Of a stretch of 64,000 bases of DNA, positions 24,959 through 35,494 are shown in pieces. The notes under the pieces are model-generated. The model was not told where the DNA came from. It did no database searches and saw only the letters and a program-made list of their open reading frames with translations. The translations under genes and the position numbers were made by a program. The stretch covers positions 1,984,001-2,048,000 of the forward strand of contig NZ_JACCBN010000001.1 in NCBI RefSeq assembly GCF_013409505.1. Reading direction: 5' to 3'. The stretch comes from Actinomycetospora corticicola. Lineage in GTDB: Bacteria > Actinomycetota > Actinomycetes > Mycobacteriales > Pseudonocardiaceae. Within the stretch, counting starts at the first letter, position 1, and each line of letters opens with the position of its first letter.

Positions 24959-25743
24959 GCCTTCCCGACGCCGGGTCGGTGCGGGTCTCGCGCGACGGTC
25001 CCGTCACCACGGTCACGCTGCACCGCCCGGAGCGGCGCAACGCCGTCGACGGCCCGACCGCCCTCGCACTCGCCGACGCCTTCCGCGCGTTCGACGCCGA
25101 CCCGGGCGCCGCGGTCGCCGTGCTGCACGGCGCCGACGGGGTGTTCTGCGCCGGAGCCGACCTGACCGCGGTGGGCTCGTCGTCCGGCAACCGCACGGAC
25201 CCGGCCGGCGATGGTCCGATGGGGCCGACCCGGCTGCGGCTGTCGAAGCCGGTGATCGCCGCCGTGTCGGGGCACGCGGTGGCCGGTGGCCTGGAGCTGG
25301 CGTTGTGGTGCGACCTGCGCGTCGCCGACGAGACCGCCGTGTTCGGGGTCTTCTGCCGCCGGTGGGGCGTGCCGCTGATCGACGGCGGGACGGTCCGCCT
25401 CCCCCGGCTCATCGGAGCGAGCCGGGCGATGGACCTGGTGCTGACGGGCCGCCCGGTCGACGCGGCGGAGGCCCTGTCGATCGGGCTGGCCAACCGGGTG
25501 GTGCCGGCCGGTGAGGCGCTGTCGGCCGCCCAGGCGTTGGCGCGCGACCTCGCGGCGTTCCCGCAGGTCTGCCTGCGCGCCGACCGGGCGTCGGTGCTCG
25601 GCCAGGAGGGATTGGACGAGGAGGCCGCGCTCGCCGCGGAGTTCTCGGGCGGCATGGCGGCGCTCATGGCCGAGGGCGTGGCGGGGGCGGCCCGGTTCGC
25701 CGGGGGCGCCGGACGGCACGGGACCTTCGACTCCTCGGGCTGA
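24955..25743 (+). CDS. Enoyl-CoA hydratase/isomerase (crotonase) family protein
   Basis: 262 aa. Crotonase fold: VTTVTLHRPERRNAVDGPTALALADAFRAFDADPGAAVAVLHGADGVFCAGADLTAV with the first oxyanion-hole segment (CAGADL). KPVIAAVSGHAVAGGLELALWCDLRVADETAVFGVFCRRWGVPLIDGGTVRLPRLIG contributes the second (AVAGGLELA) and the active-site loop. It lacks the usual catalytic Glu at the GxPE position (RRWGVPLIDGG), so hydratase activity is uncertain. The first residues VSLPDAGSVRVS are encoded by a dispersed repeat. Coupled to the second LLM gene, ending the operon. Confidence 0.88.
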   Translation: MSLPDAGSVRVSRDGPVTTVTLHRPERRNAVDGPTALALADAFRAFDADPGAAVAVLHGADGVFCAGADLTAVGSSSGNRTDPAGDGPMGPTRLRLSKPVIAAVSGHAVAGGLELALWCDLRVADETAVFGVFCRRWGVPLIDGGTVRLPRLIGASRAMDLVLTGRPVDAAEALSIGLANRVVPAGEALSAAQALARDLAAFPQVCLRADRASVLGQEGLDEEAALAAEFSGGMAALMAEGVAGAARFAGGAGRHGTFDSSG

Positions 25744-25750
25744 TCTCCTC

Positions 25751-25892
25751 CGCCGAGGGTCACACCACGCAGGATCCGGGCGCCCCGGACCTGCCCCACG
25801 TGAACCTCGCCGCGGGGCTCCGACCCGGCCACCGCCGAGGGTCACACCACGCAGGTTTCGGGCGCCCCGGACCTGCCCCACGTGAACCTCGC
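25751..25892. repeat. Two 60-bp near-identical copies, each imperfectly palindromic
   Basis: Copies at 25751-25810 and 25833-25892 differ at two bases. Each begins CGCCGAGGGTCACACCACGC and ends CCCACGTGAACCTCGC, with GGGCGCCCCGG at its centre, so each can fold into a long imperfect hairpin. The element fills the gap between convergent crotonase and dnaE genes. It is a plausible double terminator or a REP-like doublet. Confidence 0.7.
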
Positions 25893-25906
25893 GGCCGAGC
25901 CGGCCG

Positions 25907-28900
25907 TCAGCTGAGGCAGCGGGGTCCGAGCAGGGCCTTCAGGTCGCCCATGAGGGCGCTGGAGTTCGTGACCTTGAGCCCGTCGTCGAGCCGGAGCACG
26001 TGGGAGGCGCCGTTTGCGGCGAGCAGCGTGAGGTGGACCTCGCTCGACCCGGGGTGGGCGACGAGGACCTCCTTGAACTTCCCGACCCGCTCGGGCGTGC
26101 ACCGGGCGCTCTCGATCGTCACCCGCACCGGCGGGGCGGCCTGCGCCCCGGTGGACAGATCGGGCACGGCGAGGTCCTCCACGAACAGGCTGACGCGGTC
26201 GTCCCGCTTGTTGACCTTGGCCTTGAGCAGCACGATCGCGTCCTCGGAGACGTCGATCGACACCGCGGCGTAGGTCCGGGGGAAGAACAGCACCTCGATC
26301 CCGCCGGCGAGGTCCTCGATCTGGGCCGATGCCCAGGGCTCGCCCTTCTTGTTCACCCGCCGGGTGACGCTCGCGAGGATGCCGCCGACGGTGACCGCCG
26401 CGCCCTCGGGGACGTCGCCCTCGAGGATCTTGGTGATCGGGGTGTCGGCGCGGCTGGCCAGGACGTGCTCGATCCCGTTGAGCGGGTGCCCCGAGACGTA
26501 GAGGCCGAGCATCTCCCGCTCCAGGGCGAGCCGGTGCTTGGGCTCCCACTCCCCCTCGGGGACCTTCACGTCGAACATGCCGGTGGTGTCGACGGCCTCG
26601 GCGTCGTCGCCCGGCTCGTCGAAGCTGCCGAACAGGTCGAACTGGCCGTCCGCCTCGGCGCGCTTGGTGGTCATCACCGCGTCGATGGCCTCGGCGTGCA
26701 CCAGGGCGAGGCCCTTGCGGGGGTGGCCCAGCGAGTCGAACGCGCCCGCCTTGATCAGCGACTCGACCGTCTTCTTGTTGCAGACCTGCTGCTCGACCTT
26801 GCGCAGGAAGTCGGAGAAGTCGGAGAAGTTGCCCTTCTCCCGCCGGCTGCCGACGATCGACTCGACGACGTTGGCGCCCACGTTGCGGATGGCGCCGAGA
26901 CCGAAGCGGATGTCGTCGCCGACCGGGGCGAAGTCGCGCACCGAGTCGTTCACGTCGGGCGGGAGCACCGTGATGCCCATGCGCCGGCACTCGGCGAGGT
27001 AGATCGCCGCCTTGTCCTTGTCGTCGCGGACGCTGGTGAGCACCGCCGCCATGTACTCGGCGGGGTAGTTCGCCTTGAGGTAGGCGGTCCAGTAGGAGAC
27101 GACGCCGTAGGCGGCGGAGTGCGCGCGGTTGAACGCGTAGTCGGAGAACGGCAGCAGGATGTCCCACAGCGTCTTGATCGCCGCCGCGGAGTAGCCGTTG
27201 TCCTTCATCCCCTGGGCGAAGCCGGCGTACTCCTTGTCGAGGATCTCCTTCTTCTTCTTGCCCATCGCGCGGCGCAGCAGGTCGGCCTTGCCCAGCGAGT
27301 AGCCCGCGAGCACCTGGGCGATCGCCATGACCTGCTCCTGGTACACGATCAGCCCGTAGGTCTCGCCGAGGACCTCCTTGAGCGGCTCGGCGAGCTCCGG
27401 GTGGATCGGGGTGACCTCCTGGCGACCGTTCTTGCGGTCGGCGTAGTCGTTGTGGGCGTTCGCGCCCATCGGGCCCGGCCGGTAGAGCGCGCCGACGGCC
27501 GAGATGTCGTCGAACTCGGTGGGCGCCATGCGCCGCAGGAGGTCGCGCATCGGGCCGCCGTCGAGCTGGAACACCCCGAGCGTCTCGCCGCGGGACAGCA
27601 GGTCGTAGGTGGCCTTGTCGTCGAGCCCGAGGGCGTCGAGGTCGAGCGGCTCCTTGCCGTTCAGCGTGATGTTCTTCAGCGCGTCGTCGATGATCGTCAG
27701 GTTGCGCAGACCGAGGAAGTCCATCTTCAGCAGCCCGAGCGTCTCGCAGACACCCATGTCGAACTGCGTGATGATCGCGCCGTCGGCCTCGCGCCGCTGG
27801 ATCGGGATGACGTCGATCAGCGGTTCCTTGGACATGATCACGCCGGCGGCGTGCACGCCCCACTGCCGCTTGAGGCCCTCGAGGTCCTTCGCGGTGTCGA
27901 CGATCTCCTTGACCTGCGGGTCCGACTCGTAGAGCGCCCGCATCTCGGCGGCCTCGGAGTAGCGCTTGTGGCTCGGGTCGAACACGCCGGACAGCGGGAT
28001 GTCCTTGCCCATGACGGCGGGCGGCATCGACTTGGTGATGCGGTCGGCCACCGCGTAGCCGGGCTGCCCGTAGAGCACGCGCGCGGAGTCCTTGATCGCG
28101 GCCTTCGCCTTGATCGTGGAGTAGGTGATGATCTGCGCGATCTTCGACTCGCCGTACTTCTCGGTGACGTAGCGGATCATCTCGCCGCGCCGACGCTCGT
28201 CGAAGTCCATGTCGATGTCGGGCATGGAGACGCGCTCGGGGTTGAGGAACCGCTCGAAGATCAGCTTGTGGTGGATCGGGTCGAGGTCGGTGATCCCGAG
28301 GACGTAGGCGACGAGGCTGCCGGCCGCACTGCCGCGGCCCGGCCCGACGCGCAGGTTGACCGAGCGCGCGTAGTTCAGCAGGTCGGCCGTCACCAGGAAG
28401 TAGCCCGGGTAGCCCATCTGCATGATGACCGACACCTCGTAGTCGGCCTGCTTGCGGTACTTCTCGGAGAAGCCGTTCGGGAAGCGCCAGTGCAGCCCCC
28501 GCTCGACCTCCTTGACCAGCCAGGACCCCTCGGTCTCCCCCTCGGGCACCGGCGCCACCGGCTGCAGGTCGCGTCCCTCGGTGAAGGTGACGTCGACGCG
28601 CTCGGCGATCGCCAGCGTGTTGTCGCACGCCTCGGGGAAGACCGGGTCCCACTGCGCCCGCATCTCGGCGGCCGACTTGAGGTAGAAGTCCTGCGCGTCG
28701 AACCGGAACCGGTTCGGGTCGTTCATCGTCTTGCCGGTCTGCACGCAGAGCAGCACCTCGTGCGGCTTCGCGTCCTTCGCGTAGGTGTAGTGCAGGTCGT
28801 TCGTCGCGAGACCCGGCAGATCCAGCTTCTTCTTCAGGTCGTAGAGGTCGTCGCGGACCCGGCGCTCGATCTCGATGCCGTGGTCCATCAGCTCGCAGAA

Positions 28901-29452
28901 GAAGTTGTCGCGGCCGAAGATGTCCCGGTAGTCGCTCGCGGCCTGCATGGCCCCGTCGCGGTCGCCCTGCTGGAGCAGGCGCGCGACCTCGCCCGACGGG
29001 CAGCCCGTCGTCGCGATGATCCCCTTGCCGTAGGTCTCCAGGAGCTCCCGGTCCATGCGGGGCTTGTAGTAGTACCCCTCGAGGCTCGCGAGGCTGGAGA
29101 GCCGGAAGAGGTTGTGCATCCCCTCCGTGTTCTCCGCCAGGAGCGTCATGTGGGTGTACATGAGGTCGGGGTTGTCGCTGCCGTTGGCGTTCTGCCCGAT
29201 CGACACGCGCTTGCGCTCGTGCCGCGAGCCGGGCGCGACGTAGCCCTCCATGCCGATGATCGGCTTGACCCCGTGGGCCTTGGCCTTCTTCCAGAACTCG
29301 TAGGCGCCGTAGGTGTTGCCGTGGTCGGTCATCGCCAGGGCCGGCATGCCCATGCGGGCGGCCTCGGAGAACAGGTCGTCCAACCGCGCCGCACCGTCGA
29401 GCATCGAGAACTCGGTGTGGGTGTGGAGGTGGACGAACGAGTCGTCGGACAC
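25907..29452 (-). CDS. dnaE: DNA polymerase III alpha subunit, DnaE1
   Basis: 1181 aa. Replicative polymerase. The N-terminal PHP domain ([13 protein letters not shown] at 8-20, [13 protein letters not shown] at 41-53) keeps its metal-binding His/Asp residues, consistent with PHP proofreading as in mycobacterial DnaE1. The polymerase active site includes PDIDMDFD at 411-418 and [14 protein letters not shown] at 370-383. A third catalytic Asp is expected near [19 protein letters not shown]. An OB fold follows ([43 protein letters not shown]). Length and full set of motifs mark it as the essential DnaE1, not the mutagenic DnaE2. GTG start. Confidence 0.97.
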   Translation of the reverse strand: MSDDSFVHLHTHTEFSMLDGAARLDDLFSEAARMGMPALAMTDHGNTYGAYEFWKKAKAHGVKPIIGMEGYVAPGSRHERKRVSIGQNANGSDNPDLMYTHMTLLAENTEGMHNLFRLSSLASLEGYYYKPRMDRELLETYGKGIIATTGCPSGEVARLLQQGDRDGAMQAASDYRDIFGRDNFFCELMDHGIEIERRVRDDLYDLKKKLDLPGLATNDLHYTYAKDAKPHEVLLCVQTGKTMNDPNRFRFDAQDFYLKSAAEMRAQWDPVFPEACDNTLAIAERVDVTFTEGRDLQPVAPVPEGETEGSWLVKEVERGLHWRFPNGFSEKYRKQADYEVSVIMQMGYPGYFLVTADLLNYARSVNLRVGPGRGSAAGSLVAYVLGITDLDPIHHKLIFERFLNPERVSMPDIDMDFDERRRGEMIRYVTEKYGESKIAQIITYSTIKAKAAIKDSARVLYGQPGYAVADRITKSMPPAVMGKDIPLSGVFDPSHKRYSEAAEMRALYESDPQVKEIVDTAKDLEGLKRQWGVHAAGVIMSKEPLIDVIPIQRREADGAIITQFDMGVCETLGLLKMDFLGLRNLTIIDDALKNITLNGKEPLDLDALGLDDKATYDLLSRGETLGVFQLDGGPMRDLLRRMAPTEFDDISAVGALYRPGPMGANAHNDYADRKNGRQEVTPIHPELAEPLKEVLGETYGLIVYQEQVMAIAQVLAGYSLGKADLLRRAMGKKKKEILDKEYAGFAQGMKDNGYSAAAIKTLWDILLPFSDYAFNRAHSAAYGVVSYWTAYLKANYPAEYMAAVLTSVRDDKDKAAIYLAECRRMGITVLPPDVNDSVRDFAPVGDDIRFGLGAIRNVGANVVESIVGSRREKGNFSDFSDFLRKVEQQVCNKKTVESLIKAGAFDSLGHPRKGLALVHAEAIDAVMTTKRAEADGQFDLFGSFDEPGDDAEAVDTTGMFDVKVPEGEWEPKHRLALEREMLGLYVSGHPLNGIEHVLASRADTPITKILEGDVPEGAAVTVGGILASVTRRVNKKGEPWASAQIEDLAGGIEVLFFPRTYAAVSIDVSEDAIVLLKAKVNKRDDRVSLFVEDLAVPDLSTGAQAAPPVRVTIESARCTPERVGKFKEVLVAHPGSSEVHLTLLAANGASHVLRLDDGLKVTNSSALMGDLKALLGPRCLS

Positions 29453-29654
29453 GCGAGAGACCTCCCCGGAACGGCTACCTCGTCACGCCCCGACCCCGGC
29501 GCCTGCGGGAGGCGACCAGGGGGCTCGGGACTGCGGCCACGCTACCTGTCGGGTCCGACAGTCTCGGCGCTCACTCGGGCGGCGGGACGTCGGCGCTGCT
29601 CACCGCGCCGCGGCGGCGTGTCGACGCACCGGACTGGCGCGAACGGCCCCGCCC

Positions 29655-29674
29655 CCACCCGCCGTCGGGACGGG
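29655..29674 (-). terminator. Dispersed-repeat hairpin after dapA
   Basis: CCACCCGCCGTCGGGACGGG begins directly after the dapA stop. CCCG pairs with CGGG and flanking bases extend the stem. It is the same core as at 19175-19193 and 21051-21066, each also just past a minus-strand stop codon. Confidence 0.45.
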
Positions 29675-29676
29675 AA

Positions 29677-30558
29677 CTAGAGCAGGCCGGCGCCCTCGAG
29701 CGCCTGCCGCACCACGGCGGCCTCCTCCTCGGAGGCCTCCACCAGCGGGAGGCGCAGGCCCGGGCCGCAGAGGCCCAGCATCGCGAGGGCGGCCTTGACC
29801 GGGATCGGGTTCACCGTCACCGAGAGGGCGTCGAGGATGGGCTTGAACGCCGCCTCCAGCTCCGCGCGGTTCTCCGGCTCGCGGGCCATGCGCGCCATGA
29901 GATTGCCGCAGACGTGCGAGGCGACCGAGATGACCCCGCACTCCCCCAGGTCGAGGACCGGGGCGTACAGCTCGTCGTTGCCGGCGTAGATGCCGAGGCC
30001 GTCGACCTTCGCGAGGTTGGCGTTCGCGGCCTGCTTGACGTAGTCGACGTGCTCGATCTGGGCCAGCTCGGCGAGCTCGTCGTTGGGCACGTCCCGGGAC
30101 ACCCGCGACGGGATGTTGTAGAGCACGATCGGCTTGTCGGTCGCCTTCGAGACCTCGCGGTAGTGCGCCGCGAGCCCCCGCCGGTTGGGGCGGTTGTAGT
30201 ACGGCGTCACCGAGAGGATGCCGTCGACGCCGGCCTCGGTGGCCCGCTCGGTCATCTCGACGGCGTGCCGGGTGTCGTTCGAGCCCGCCGACCCGATGAC
30301 GGTCGCGCCCGCGGGGCGCTCGGCGCAGGCGAGCTCCACGAGGCGCATGTGCTCCTCGATCGACAGCGTCGGGGACTCACCGGTCGTCCCGCACACGACG
30401 ATCCCGTCGGAACCGTGCGCGGCGAGGTGGTGCATCAGGTCGACGAAGGTCTTCTCGTCGACGGCGCCCTGCTCGTCGAAGGGCGTGACGATGGCGGTGA
30501 GGACGGTTCCGAGCGACACCCGGACAGGTTGCCCTGTCGGGGTGCCGCCCGTCGACAC
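29677..30558 (-). CDS. dapA: 4-hydroxy-tetrahydrodipicolinate synthase, DapA
   Basis: 293 aa. It condenses pyruvate and aspartate semialdehyde in the lysine/diaminopimelate pathway. The Schiff-base lysine is K175 (DYVKQAANAN) and the catalytic tyrosine is Y147 (VLYNIPSR). GTTGESPTLS and GILSVTPYYNRPNRRGLAAHY are family signatures. The GTG at 30558 is 14 bases beyond the mdh stop. A GTG at 30516 (VSLGTVLTAIVTPF) would remove a 14-residue tail that family members usually lack. Only the general envelope or lysine supply link to neighbours is evident. Confidence 0.94.
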   Translation of the reverse strand: MSTGGTPTGQPVRVSLGTVLTAIVTPFDEQGAVDEKTFVDLMHHLAAHGSDGIVVCGTTGESPTLSIEEHMRLVELACAERPAGATVIGSAGSNDTRHAVEMTERATEAGVDGILSVTPYYNRPNRRGLAAHYREVSKATDKPIVLYNIPSRVSRDVPNDELAELAQIEHVDYVKQAANANLAKVDGLGIYAGNDELYAPVLDLGECGVISVASHVCGNLMARMAREPENRAELEAAFKPILDALSVTVNPIPVKAALAMLGLCGPGLRLPLVEASEEEAAVVRQALEGAGLL

Positions 30559-30571
30559 CGGGTGGCCGGTC

Positions 30572-31633
<1,062 letters not shown>

Positions 31634-31655
31634 TCACCTCACCGCGCCCACCAGG

Positions 31656-32930
31656 TCAGTCGCCGACGACGAGCTGCGAGCGCCGCTGCCCGATGTACCG
31701 GAAGGTCAGGGCGAGCGAGACCATGATCCGGTTGCGGTTGCCCAGCAGCGCGAAGACGTGGACGAACATCCACGCCAGCCACGCGAGCGTGCCGGTGAGC
31801 TTCGGGCCGTGCGCGATCTCGGCGACGGCGGCCCGACGCCCGATGGTGGCCATCGTGCCCTTGTCGAAGTACCTGAAGGGCTCCAGCGGCCGGCCCTCGA
31901 GCAGGGCCACCAGGTTCTTCGCGGCCTGCGCCCCGGTCTGGATCGCCGGCTGCGCGAGCTGCGGCAGCGGGTTCTCGTCGATGACCCCGATGTCGCCGGC
32001 CACGAACACGTCCGGGTGCTCGGGGACGCGCAGCTGGGAGTCGACGACGATGCGTCCGCCGCGGCCCTGGGTGAGGCCCCACTTCTTCACGGTGTCGTGC
32101 GCGGCGACCCCGGTGGCCCAGATGGTCATCTGGGCCGGGATCTCCTCGCCGGACTTCAGCACGACCCGGTCGGGCCGCACCTCGGACACCGCGGTGCCGA
32201 GCCGCAGCTCCACCCCGCGCTCGCGCAGCTGGTTGGCCGCGTACCGGCGGAGCTTCGCGTCGAACGGGCCGAGCACCTTGTCGGTCATCTCGAGCAGGAC
32301 GACCTTCACGTGGTCGGGGTCCAGCTCGGGGTAGCGCGACGGCAGCATCGAGTTGCGCAGCTCGGCCAGCGTGCCGGCCATCTCGACGCCGGTGGCGCCA
32401 CCGCCGACCACCACGACCGACGCACCGTCGGTCTCGCCGGTGGCGGAGATGTGGTCGAGGTAGCCCATCATCCGGTCGCGGACCGCGAGCGCCTCGGCCC
32501 GCGTGTAGATCGGGTAGGCGTTCTCCCGCGCCCCGGGCACACCGAAGTAGTTCGTCGTGACGCCGTTGGCGAGGATCAGGTAGTCGTAGGACAGCTGCGG
32601 CCCGACGTCGAGCGTGAGCACCTTCGCGTCGGGGTCGATCTCGGTGACGACGCCCTTGCGGAAGGTGACCCAGGTGGAGCCCTTGCGCTCCACGTTGGAC
32701 ACGAACGACCGCGCGCCGTAGGTGATGTCGCCGGGGTTCAACGCACCCGTCGCGACCTGGTAGAGCAGGGGCTGGAACGTGGAGTAGCTGTGCCGGTCGA
32801 TCAGCGTGACCCGTACCGGCGCCTTGCGCAGCGACCTCACGGCGGAGATCCCGGCGAAGCCCGCTCCCACCACGACGACGTGGGGACGCGTGTCCGTCGC
32901 CGTCGCCCCGTTCGACACCGCGGCACTCAT
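31656..32930 (-). CDS. ndh: Type II NADH dehydrogenase, Ndh
   Basis: 424 aa. Non-proton-pumping NADH:menaquinone oxidoreductase at the inner membrane face. FAD site HVVVVGAGFAGISAVRSLRKAPVRVTLIDRHSYSTFQPLLYQVATGALNPGDI, NADH site SVVVVGGGATGVEMAGTLAEL, and PDVFVAGDIGVIDENPLPQLAQPAIQTGAQAAKNL, which binds FAD/quinone. The C-terminal hydrophobic helix LAWLAWMFVHVFALLGNRNRIMV anchors it, as in mycobacterial Ndh. The ATG is preceded by GGGAGAGGAG. A small palindrome CGGTTCGATTCAGACCG (32963-32979) lies in its upstream region. Confidence 0.95.
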   Translation of the reverse strand: MSAAVSNGATATDTRPHVVVVGAGFAGISAVRSLRKAPVRVTLIDRHSYSTFQPLLYQVATGALNPGDITYGARSFVSNVERKGSTWVTFRKGVVTEIDPDAKVLTLDVGPQLSYDYLILANGVTTNYFGVPGARENAYPIYTRAEALAVRDRMMGYLDHISATGETDGASVVVVGGGATGVEMAGTLAELRNSMLPSRYPELDPDHVKVVLLEMTDKVLGPFDAKLRRYAANQLRERGVELRLGTAVSEVRPDRVVLKSGEEIPAQMTIWATGVAAHDTVKKWGLTQGRGGRIVVDSQLRVPEHPDVFVAGDIGVIDENPLPQLAQPAIQTGAQAAKNLVALLEGRPLEPFRYFDKGTMATIGRRAAVAEIAHGPKLTGTLAWLAWMFVHVFALLGNRNRIMVSLALTFRYIGQRRSQLVVGD

Positions 32931-33100
32931 CAGCCCTGCGCTCCTCTCCCTTCCGCGCTGATCGGTTCGATTCAGACCGACCCGGCGCGGTATCCCTGGC
33001 GTACCCGCCATGGTCCTCCGTCACGCCGCGCCGTGGGGCGTCGCCCCGTGCCGTGCACGTCACGTCGTGTCTCCGCTCACGGGGAGCACACCGACGTGTG

Positions 33101-33892
33101 TCACCCGGTCGGCGGCACCGGCCCGTCGTCCGGTACGGGCCCGACGACCGGCCCGTCGGCCCGCCCGAGGCCCTGGTCCGGCAGCAGCGGGGACACCGCG
33201 AGGCGGGTGCGGGCGGTGCCCGGCGGCGCCACCTGCACCGCCCGCACGCCCGGCCGGGAACGGAGGGCGGGCACCTCCGAGGGGGCGACCCGCACGACGA
33301 CGGCGACGAGGCACCCGCAGTCCGGGCGGCCCAGTGCGGCGGCCTCGGCGGACGCGACCGCCGCGCGCCGCGTGCCGGCCGGCGCCACCGTCGCGTCCTG
33401 GGCGGCCTGGCCGGCGGCCGTGGTCAGCGCGGCCCGGAACGCCGCCTCGGGCGGCGCGGGCTGGAGGTCCACGTCGCGCAGCGCGGTCTGCACGCGGGGG
33501 AAGGGCACGCGCACCACCGCCCGCAGGGGCTGGGCGGTCCCGACGGCGGATGCGGCCGCGGCCGGGTCGAGGCCCGCCTCGAACTGCACCAGGGCGAGCC
33601 GCGGCGACGGAACCCCGGGGTCCGGGACGACGGCCGCGCGGGCCAGGTAGGCGGCGACGTCCTCCCCCGCGTCGGGGCCGAGCCGGACGGCATCGGTCGA
33701 CCCGGCCGGGCCGCTCACCCCCGCGTCGGGTCCGCTGCGCTGGCTGCCCGCCGCCCACGCGGTCACCAGCACGACGACGAGCAGCACCGCCGCCGCGATC
33801 GCGTACCGCGGCCAGCGGGGCAGGTCCTCGTCGTCGGGACCGGCCCCGTCGTCCGGAACAGGCCCCGGACCGGCATCGGGCGCCTGGCTCAG
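33101..33892 (-). CDS. Single-pass membrane protein of unknown function
   Basis: About 263 aa, not recognised. A short Asp/Pro/Gly-rich cytoplasmic segment is followed by one membrane helix ([20 protein letters not shown], about 33-52) and an extracytoplasmic region of about 200 residues rich in Ala and Val. That region includes [30 protein letters not shown], a CGC pair ([13 protein letters not shown]) and [19 protein letters not shown]. No ATG, GTG or TTG lies at the expected start. A CTG overlapping the rluD stop (CTGA) is the best fit to the operon pattern. The order lspA-rluD-this gene implies co-expression. Confidence 0.65.
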   Translation of the reverse strand: MSQAPDAGPGPVPDDGAGPDDEDLPRWPRYAIAAAVLLVVVLVTAWAAGSQRSGPDAGVSGPAGSTDAVRLGPDAGEDVAAYLARAAVVPDPGVPSPRLALVQFEAGLDPAAAASAVGTAQPLRAVVRVPFPRVQTALRDVDLQPAPPEAAFRAALTTAAGQAAQDATVAPAGTRRAAVASAEAAALGRPDCGCLVAVVVRVAPSEVPALRSRPGVRAVQVAPPGTARTRLAVSPLLPDQGLGRADGPVVGPVPDDGPVPPTG

Positions 33893-34824
33893 CTGGAGGC
33901 CCGCAGGACGTCGAGGGCGTGAGCGAGGTCCGCGGGCGGCTCGCTGACGTACTCCACCCACCGGCCGTCGGCGGGATGGTGCAGCCCGAGCCGGTGGGCG
34001 TGCAGCCACTGGCGCGTCAGGCCCAGCCGCTTGGACAGCGTCGGGTCGGCGCCGTAGCCGGAGTCGCCCACGCACGGGTGGCGCAGCGCGGAGAAGTGGA
34101 CGCGGATCTGGTGGGTGCGCCCGGTCTCGAGCTCCACCTCGAGCAGCGACGCCGCCGGGAAGGCCTCCAGCGTGCGGTAGTGGGTGACCGAGGGCTTGCC
34201 GTCGGTCATCACCGCGAAGCGCCAGTCGTGCTTGGGGTGCCGGTCGATGGGGGCGTCGATGGTGCCGTCGCTCGGGTCGGGATGACCCTGCACGACGGCG
34301 AGGTAGGTCTTCGCGACCGTCCGCTCCCGGAAGGCCGTCTTGAGCACCGAGTAGGCCCGCTCGGACTTCGCCACCACCATGACGCCGGTGGTGCCCGCGT
34401 CGAGCCGGTGCACGATGCCCTGGCGCTCCGCCGCCCCGGACGTCGCGATCGAGACCCCGAGTGCGGCGAGACCGGCGACCACGGTGGGCCCCGTCCAGCC
34501 CGGGCTCGGGTGCACCGCGACCCCGACGGGCTTGTCCACGACCACGATCTCGTCGTCCTCGTGGAGCACCACGAGGCCCTCCACGGCGCGGGCGGTGACG
34601 ATCCGCTCGGCCGGTTCCCGCTCCGGGTCGGGCAGGTCGACCTCGAGCCAGCTGCCCGCGACCAGCCGGTCGGACTTGCCGGCGACGGCCCCGTCGAGGC
34701 GCACGGCGCCGTCCTCCGCGAGCGCGGCGACGACGGTGCGGGAGAGACCGAGCATGCGGGAGAGCCCGGCGTCGAGACGCAGGCCGTCGAGGCCGTCGGG
34801 GACCGGGAGGGTGCGCAGGCTCAT
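33889..34824 (-). CDS. rluD: RluD-type 23S rRNA pseudouridine synthase
   Basis: 311 aa. N-terminal S4 RNA-binding domain ([31 protein letters not shown]), then the pseudouridine synthase domain with catalytic D142 ([18 protein letters not shown]). [21 protein letters not shown] and [22 protein letters not shown] are further RluA-family signatures. RluD makes pseudouridines in helix 69 of 23S rRNA. The ATG overlaps the lspA stop (ATGA), the usual lspA-rluD pair. It is named by synteny and motifs. RluA/C-like specificity cannot be ruled out. Confidence 0.92.
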   Translation of the reverse strand: MSLRTLPVPDGLDGLRLDAGLSRMLGLSRTVVAALAEDGAVRLDGAVAGKSDRLVAGSWLEVDLPDPEREPAERIVTARAVEGLVVLHEDDEIVVVDKPVGVAVHPSPGWTGPTVVAGLAALGVSIATSGAAERQGIVHRLDAGTTGVMVVAKSERAYSVLKTAFRERTVAKTYLAVVQGHPDPSDGTIDAPIDRHPKHDWRFAVMTDGKPSVTHYRTLEAFPAASLLEVELETGRTHQIRVHFSALRHPCVGDSGYGADPTLSKRLGLTRQWLHAHRLGLHHPADGRWVEYVSEPPADLAHALDVLRASS

Positions 34825-35441
34825 CGGCCCTCTCCCCCGGTCGAGCTCCGCTGCGCTCCGTCTCCGGCTCCCGCCGGGCCGACCGGGTCGCGGCCGGACC
34901 GGGACCCGTCGATCTCGATCCCCCACAGCGCGAGCCCCACGAGCAGCGCGCCGCCGAGGCAGATCGCCGAGTCGGCGGCGTTGAAGACCGGCCACCAGCC
35001 GACGGAGACGAAGTCGACGACGTGGCCCTGCAGCGGCCCGGGCCCGCGGAAGAAGCGGTCGACGAGGTTGCCCAGAGCACCGCCGAGCACCAGGCCCAGC
35101 GCGATCGCCCAGCCCCGCGAACGCATGCGGCGGGCGAACCGGGCGATGCCGATCACGACCGCGACGGCCACGAGCGTGAGCAACCAGGTCATGCCGGTGG
35201 CGAAGGAGAACGCGGCGCCGGGGTTGCGGACCAGGACCAGGCTGACGGTGTCGCCGAAGAGCAGCGGGATGCGCTCGCCGTCGACCATCGTGGCCACGAT
35301 CGCGATCTTGGTGGCGAGGTCGACGGCGACCACGAACACCGCGACGGCGACCAGGAGCGGCAGCCGACGGCGGGCGGGGGGTGCGGTCCCCTCCGGATCG
35401 GCGGCGTCGGTGGCGGCGGTGCCGTCCCTGGCGTCGGTCAT
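34821..35441 (-). CDS. lspA: Lipoprotein signal peptidase, LspA
   Basis: 206 aa. Membrane aspartyl protease that removes lipoprotein signal peptides. Four membrane helices are visible. The two catalytic aspartates are D128 ([11 protein letters not shown]) and D157 ([13 protein letters not shown]), and [11 protein letters not shown] is also conserved. The C-terminus ([13 protein letters not shown]) is a soluble tail encoded by a dispersed repeat that also occurs inside murC. Hence the native end was probably shorter. The N-terminal 25 residues form a charged Pro-rich cytoplasmic tail. Confidence 0.95.
   Translation of the reverse strand: MTDARDGTAATDAADPEGTAPPARRRLPLLVAVAVFVVAVDLATKIAIVATMVDGERIPLLFGDTVSLVLVRNPGAAFSFATGMTWLLTLVAVAVVIGIARFARRMRSRGWAIALGLVLGGALGNLVDRFFRGPGPLQGHVVDFVSVGWWPVFNAADSAICLGGALLVGLALWGIEIDGSRSGRDPVGPAGAGDGAQRSSTGGEGR
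34837..34866. repeat. Dispersed GC-rich repeat, copy 2 (lspA 3' end)
   Basis: On the plus strand the core is CCGGTCGAGCTCCGCTGCGC. It encodes the RSSTGG tail of LspA and matches the copy that inserts RSSTG into MurC at 50018-50046. Confidence 0.6.
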
Positions 35442-35494
35442 GTCCCCATCCTCCCCCGCGACGCCGCGGGCTCGGCGTGAGGCCCCTCGCTCGC

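Noticed and set aside
25751..25892. Possible CRISPR array or tRNA-like repeat
   Set aside because: Only two copies with a 22-base gap and internal palindromy, with no cas genes. It does not fold as a tRNA cloverleaf.
26000..29680. 1226-residue plus-strand open frame antisense to dnaE
   Set aside because: Composition is dominated by Val, Leu, His, Arg and Gly from reversed codons of a highly conserved gene. No domain is recognisable, and dnaE on the other strand is full length.
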